The notes under the pieces: model-generated
The model's input: only the letters and a program-made list of their open reading frames with translations
The model's database searches: none
Told to the model about the DNA's origin: nothing
Made by a program: the position numbers and the translations under genes
From: Spirochaeta isovalerica
GTDB taxonomy: Bacteria; Spirochaetota; Spirochaetia; DSM-2461
NCBI RefSeq assembly: GCF_014207565.1
Contig: NZ_JACHGJ010000001.1
Location: 248,001-312,000 of the forward strand
DNA length: 64,000 nucleotides
Reading direction: 5' to 3'
Part shown: piece after piece, positions 60,259-64,000 of the stretch
How positions within the stretch are numbered: the first letter of the stretch is position 1
Layout: each line of letters starts with the position of its first letter

Positions 60259-61419
60259 ATGTGTGCTAAAAAAAGAAATCCTAAACTGGACCTTCCGATC
60301 AAGTTGATTTTTACTCAGAAAGGGATCAATTTTTTTATCAGGAATAATAAAAAACTCAACAAATTTGTCATGGCCGATGACACCATACAATATGGTGTGT
60401 CTTTCTCCGAAGTGACTCCACCTGCCGTACAGCACATGATGCTTCTCGGATATATCGAAAGAATTGAAATAGAACGGGCGGAATTTACTTCCAAGCGTTC
60501 CGAGTTGGTCGATCTGACAAAAATTCTGGTTTACGGTAACTTTTACCGGCAGTTTGATGAAGAAGTCTCGAATGCTATTCTCCATTCCAGCCTGGTGAAA
60601 ACCTGGAACCGCAATAACCCTTCAAATATCATAGATGAAAAAACAGTCGTAAATGAATCCTATATTGAGAATCTGCTCCAGAGCGGCGATGTGAAGAAAC
60701 AGATTTTGAAAGAGATAGCCAGTACCATTGCTCTCAATATCAAAAAAGATGATAAGCTTCTCAATGAAGAGAAAAGAATCAAGCTTTTTCTGATCGAGAG
60801 ATTTGTCGATGGTATTCGGCCGGTGTGCTGGTTCGTGCTTCACAGATTCAGAAACGAGAAGAGCTATGAGGATGTGATTAAAGATATTTCTGATATACTG
60901 GAACTCTACCTTGACCGGTCCACAATAGCCGAATATCTGTCCATGGTGATAATGGAGCTACTGACAGCCGGAGAAAACAGCAACCTGAAAACCTATGTAG
61001 ATGATGTATACAGGGGCCAGATAAGCCAGCAGAAACTGATGTTCGATCCCGAAACAAGAAAGAAGCTCTTTGCTGAAATGGAAAAGAAAAAGCAGTTTCT
61101 TTCTCTGGGATGGTCAATAAGTAATCCCAATTCAACCTCGATAGGCACGTCCAACAGATTAAAAATTCTCATATACAGCAGAGGTCTTGTCTTCGACAAC
61201 ATGAAGGATATGATTGACGAGACCAATACTCAGCAGCAGAAGGGGAAAAATATTACCGATTTCTATGATGAATTGGGAAGCATGACAACTGAACTCGGTT
61301 TAAACTATATCAATTATCTCGATGAGGCATGCAAAAAAGTCGGAATCCGCTTCAAGCCTCTCGTTTACCAAATTCGCAATAACAGCAATTCCGTAATCTG
61401 CCTTGATTTTCATTTCTGA
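60259..61419 (+). CDS. Conserved hypothetical protein
   Basis: A mainly helical protein of about 386 residues with many charged residues, without signal peptide or transmembrane segment. Notable stretches are LDLPIKLIFTQKGINFFI, VSFSEVTPPAVQHMMLLGYIERIEI and MELLTAGENSNL. No family is recognised; it may be restricted to spirochaetes. AAAGGAG precedes the ATG at 60259 by about 18 nt. An in-frame TTG at 60196 would add 21 residues. It stands alone between the M28-like gene and serC. Confidence 0.7.
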   Translation: MCAKKRNPKLDLPIKLIFTQKGINFFIRNNKKLNKFVMADDTIQYGVSFSEVTPPAVQHMMLLGYIERIEIERAEFTSKRSELVDLTKILVYGNFYRQFDEEVSNAILHSSLVKTWNRNNPSNIIDEKTVVNESYIENLLQSGDVKKQILKEIASTIALNIKKDDKLLNEEKRIKLFLIERFVDGIRPVCWFVLHRFRNEKSYEDVIKDISDILELYLDRSTIAEYLSMVIMELLTAGENSNLKTYVDDVYRGQISQQKLMFDPETRKKLFAEMEKKKQFLSLGWSISNPNSTSIGTSNRLKILIYSRGLVFDNMKDMIDETNTQQQKGKNITDFYDELGSMTTELGLNYINYLDEACKKVGIRFKPLVYQIRNNSNSVICLDFHF

Positions 61420-61470
61420 ATTTTATCTTGAGTAATCCGCTTTTTTCTTTCTAATTCAATTATTATATGT

Positions 61471-61493
61471 TATTGTAAGACAATACGACAATA
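61471..61493. promoter_or_regulatory. Inverted and direct repeat upstream of serC
   Basis: TATTGT-N3-ACAATA-N2-ACAATA is a 6-bp inverted repeat with one extra half-site. It lies about 170 nt before serC in a 241-bp gap that otherwise has no credible gene. Confidence 0.35.
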
Positions 61494-61660
61494 TGGCTTA
61501 TGGTAGACAAACTATCGATAAAAAAAGATAAAATTGCATTTTTTAATTGGTGACACTGAAAAAAAATGCTCATACTTGTTAATATTTATGTACGATTGGC
61601 TGCAGCGGGGTTATCATCGCTGTATCAATTGCAAAATGGAATTAAATTACGGAGAAAAAA

Positions 61661-62743
61661 ATGAGCAGAGCAACAAACTTTTTTGCTGGACCGTCTGTAC
61701 TTCCCGTGGAAGTTTTTCAGCAGATTGCCGAAGAAATGGTTGATTACAAGGGCACAGGTCTTTCACTTATGGAAACCAGCCACAGATCGAAAACTTACGA
61801 CGAAGTTCATAACGGCGCCGTAGAAATGATGAAGGAGATCTTCTCCATTCCCGACAATTACAAAGTGCTTTTTCTCGGGGGAGGCGCGACTCTTCAATTT
61901 TCTATGATTCCCTTGAATTTCCTTGGCGAAGGCAGCACGGCTGATTATACCCTAACTGGTACATGGTCGAAAAAAGCTGCGGCGGATGCAGCAAAGGTCG
62001 GAAAGGTAAACGTTGTCTTCGACGGAAAAGAAAAGAATTACACGACGCTGGCAGACGCATCGACTCTCAAGCCCGGTGAGGGTTCTAAATACTTTCATAT
62101 GACTTCCAACGAAACAATCGGCGGGATTCAATGGAAGAACTGGCCCGATACAGGGAATGTTCCCCTGATCTGCGATATGTCCAGTGACATTCTCAGCCGG
62201 CCCGTTCCTGTGGAAAAATTCGGAATGATTTATGCCGGAGCTCAGAAGAACCTCGGACCTTCGGGAGCCACTATTGTCATAATTCGCGATGATCTGGTAG
62301 AAAAATGTCCCGACAGCCTGACCGCTTATCTGAATTACAAGACACATGCCGATTCCAACTCTCTATATAATACCCCCCCTGTATTCCCCATATACGCCAT
62401 TAATCTGGTTCTGAAAAGAATGAAAGAAAATGGCGGACTGGAAGGCATGGTCGCTCACAATAAAAAGAAAGCCGAGCTCCTTTACAGCGCTATTGATAAT
62501 AGCAACGGTTATTACAGATCTCCTGTTGACGAGGCATACAGATCGAATATGAATGTTGTTTTCAGGCTTCCAAATGAAGACCTCGAAAAGAAATTTATTG
62601 AGGAAGCGACAGCCGAGCGAATGTATGGACTGAAAGGTCACAGAAGTGTCGGCGGATGCCGTGCTTCAATCTACAATTCAATGACAATTGAAGGAGTTGA
62701 AAAGCTGACTTCTTTTATGAAGGATTTTGCTTCTAAAAACTAA
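61661..62743 (+). CDS. serC: Phosphoserine aminotransferase
   Basis: A 360-residue PLP enzyme of serine biosynthesis that converts 3-phosphohydroxypyruvate to phosphoserine. NFFAGPSVLPVEV at the start, METSHRSKTYDEV, LFLGGGATLQFSMIPLNF and the PLP-lysine motif AGAQKNLGPSG (Lys196) are characteristic; GHRSVGGCRASIYN closes the protein. ACGGAGA lies 7 nt upstream. The DUF1015 gene follows in the same direction, a common neighbour of serine-synthesis genes. Confidence 0.96.
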   Translation: MSRATNFFAGPSVLPVEVFQQIAEEMVDYKGTGLSLMETSHRSKTYDEVHNGAVEMMKEIFSIPDNYKVLFLGGGATLQFSMIPLNFLGEGSTADYTLTGTWSKKAAADAAKVGKVNVVFDGKEKNYTTLADASTLKPGEGSKYFHMTSNETIGGIQWKNWPDTGNVPLICDMSSDILSRPVPVEKFGMIYAGAQKNLGPSGATIVIIRDDLVEKCPDSLTAYLNYKTHADSNSLYNTPPVFPIYAINLVLKRMKENGGLEGMVAHNKKKAELLYSAIDNSNGYYRSPVDEAYRSNMNVVFRLPNEDLEKKFIEEATAERMYGLKGHRSVGGCRASIYNSMTIEGVEKLTSFMKDFASKN

Positions 62744-62778
62744 GCTTTCGAGTCCTTAAATTTAAAAAACAATACCAT

Positions 62779-62800
62779 GGGATCCTCTTTAGAGGATCCC
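62779..62800 (+). other. Perfect 10-bp hairpin between serC and the DUF1015 gene
   Basis: GGGATCCTCT / AGAGGATCCC with a TT centre; no T-run follows, so it is not an intrinsic terminator. It may set differential stability within the serC-DUF1015 transcript. Confidence 0.5.
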
Positions 62801-62817
62801 GATTGGAGAATTTAAAA

Positions 62818-64000
62818 TGAATAGTTTAAAAATAAGATTTGAAAAAATGGGAATCCATATTCCCGAAATTCTTCTGCCTGCAGATGCTGAAATGAACAAA
62901 TGGGCAGTCGTTGCCTGTGATCAGTATTCTTCTGAGAAAAACTACTGGAAGGAAACTGAAGAAATCGTCGGGAATTCTCCTTCAACCCTGAATCTGATAC
63001 TTCCCGAATGCTATCTGGAAGATGATGATAAGAAAGATCGGGTTCAGAAGATTAATTCCACAATGAAAAGCTATATGAAAGAAAATGTATTTCGAAAGCT
63101 TGATCGGGGATTTATTATTGTTGATCGAAGCACACCCTATGTCGAGTCCCGTCAGGGAATGATACTGGCTGTCGACCTCGAGAAATACAGTTTTTCCAAA
63201 GATACGAAGAGTCTGATCAGGCCCACAGAAGGGACTGTACTTGAAAGGCTCCCTCCCAGAATAGAAATAAGAAAGAACGCCCCTCTTGATATTCCCCATA
63301 TTCTTCTTCTTATCAATGACAGAGAAAAGTCAATAATTGAAAATGCATTTATTGACAGTGATTCTTTTGAAACAGTTTATGATTTTGATCTGATGCAGGG
63401 TGGAGGCCATGTCAAAGGAAAGCTGATCAGTGATGAATCGTACCTGGAAAAGATCTGCACTGCTTTTGAAAAGCTATTTGAGAATAATGATATGCTTTTC
63501 GCTGTGGGAGACGGTAACCACTCCCTGGCAACAGCAAAGGAAATCTGGGAAAAGTTGAAAAGCGAAGGCGCTCCGGAAGATCATCCCGCACGGTTCGCTC
63601 TGGTGGAAGTCGAGAATATTTTCAATGAAGGCATTATTTTTGAACCAATTCATCGGGTTCTCTTTGATATAGATCGACAGGACTTTTTTGAAAAACTCAA
63701 AACAGTTTATGAGTGTGAAATCCGAACCGTAAGTTCCGAAGCTGTCATGAAAGACAAAGTCAGTGAGAATACCCGGGAGCATCGGATTGGATATGTTTCA
63801 GATGATGAAGTCGGGTATATATCGATAAAAGAACCAGCAATAAAGCTTACATATGAAGTCATTCAGAAATTCATAGACGATTACCGGGAAGATAACACTC
63901 AGGTCAATATAGATTATATTCACGGGGAAAAAGCATTGTATGATCTTTCCCGCAGGAAAGGTAATCTAGGCCTTTATCTGAATGCCATTAAAAAATCAGA
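62818..64000 (+). CDS. DUF1015-family protein, 3' end missing
   Basis: The frame opens at ATG 62818 (TTGGAGA upstream) and runs off the window after 394 codons. The translation begins MNSLKIRFEKMGIHIPE and includes WAVVACDQYSSEKNYW, VEVENIFNEGIIFEPIHR and FAVGDGNHSLATAKEIWE; the last is the DUF1015 signature. The family often sits next to serC or phosphoglycerate dehydrogenase genes and is suspected to take part in serine metabolism, perhaps as a kinase, but its role here is unproven. It is most likely co-transcribed with serC. Confidence 0.85.

Noticed and set aside
60203..60310. Frameshift at the beginning of the 60259 gene
   Set aside because: A short protein-like frame begins at ATG 60203, but the main frame continues open upstream and an ATG with a distant AAAGGAG exists, so a frameshift is not needed.
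1..64000. CRISPR array, prophage, transposon, rRNA operon
   Set aside because: No regular repeat-spacer pattern, transposase, integrase, phage structural gene or rRNA sequence was seen in the window. The only sizeable repeat is the tRNA cassette.

Overview
The window looks like chromosomal DNA from a free-living, saccharolytic, anaerobic spirochaete (class Spirochaetia). Clues are a pallilysin-type surface lipoprotein, a CheY with the N-terminal extension typical of spirochaetes, an [FeFe]-hydrogenase maturation operon, and many intracellular glycan-phosphorylase genes with no sign of an aerobic lifestyle. Base composition appears uniform. I saw no insertion sequence, prophage, CRISPR array or rRNA. 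About 60 protein genes, four tRNA genes and one riboswitch are supported; the first and last genes are cut by the window edges.

Layout. 2-3366: LCP wall/glycan ligase, miaB, lapA-like, TPR/SPOR protein (+). 3350-5868: nrnA and a pallilysin-like lipoprotein (-). 5920-7764: a MobA-like nucleotidyltransferase and purA (+). 7813-12020: hydrogenase-maturation operon, TM1266-type regulator-hydG-aspartase-like lyase-hydF (-), with no hydE. 12156-13426: DoxX-like membrane protein, cyclic-nucleotide-binding protein, small coiled-coil ORF. 13582-14352: preQ1-I riboswitch and queuosine-precursor transporter. 14399-16826: XRE-cupin regulator with an aconitase-type LeuC/LeuD pair. 17092-22895: divergent NAD+ DNA ligase, MATE transporter, FeoA-FeoB fusion. 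22956-31605: alpha-glucoside region with a GH13_18-like enzyme carrying two large inserts, beta-phosphoglucomutase-like HAD, LacI regulator, amylosucrase and GH65 phosphorylase. 31910-34406: PIN-like protein, beta-barrel protein, and two copies of a tRNA-Pro/tRNA-Arg cassette around a deoxynucleoside kinase. 34466-36589: DtxR-type regulator-pyrK-pyrD. 36651-42420: hypothetical proteins, rpmB, PhnP-like hydrolase, lpdA. 42361-49175: RecQ-like helicase, ferredoxin-nitroreductase, response regulator, ROK regulator and cellobiose phosphorylase. 49424-54808: metF, then an operon FHA-hisD-folC-M29 aminopeptidase-PH-like protein. 54911-57814: phosphorelay/chemotaxis parts (HPt, REC, HPt-REC, CheY, CheW) without a kinase. 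57874-64000: degenerate M28-like membrane protein, a conserved unknown, serC and a DUF1015 gene.

How it works together. Cellobiose phosphorylase, the GH65 enzyme, the GH13_18-like enzyme and the beta-phosphoglucomutase-like HAD all fit an energy-saving strategy in which imported disaccharides are split with phosphate inside the cell. The hydrogenase maturases indicate disposal of fermentation electrons as H2 and FeoAB supplies ferrous iron; a DtxR-family regulator is placed oddly with the iron-sulfur flavoenzyme pyrKD.

The most noteworthy signals are: a recurring layout in which genes lacking a Shine-Dalgarno sequence have a sigma70-type -10 box ending 6-8 nt before the start codon (probable leaderless mRNAs); a GH13_18-like enzyme with two large insertions and a leader hairpin that hides its ribosome binding site; a pallilysin relative and an M28 relative that both lack metal-ligand residues; a duplicated tRNA cassette; and a kinase-less HPt/REC cluster.
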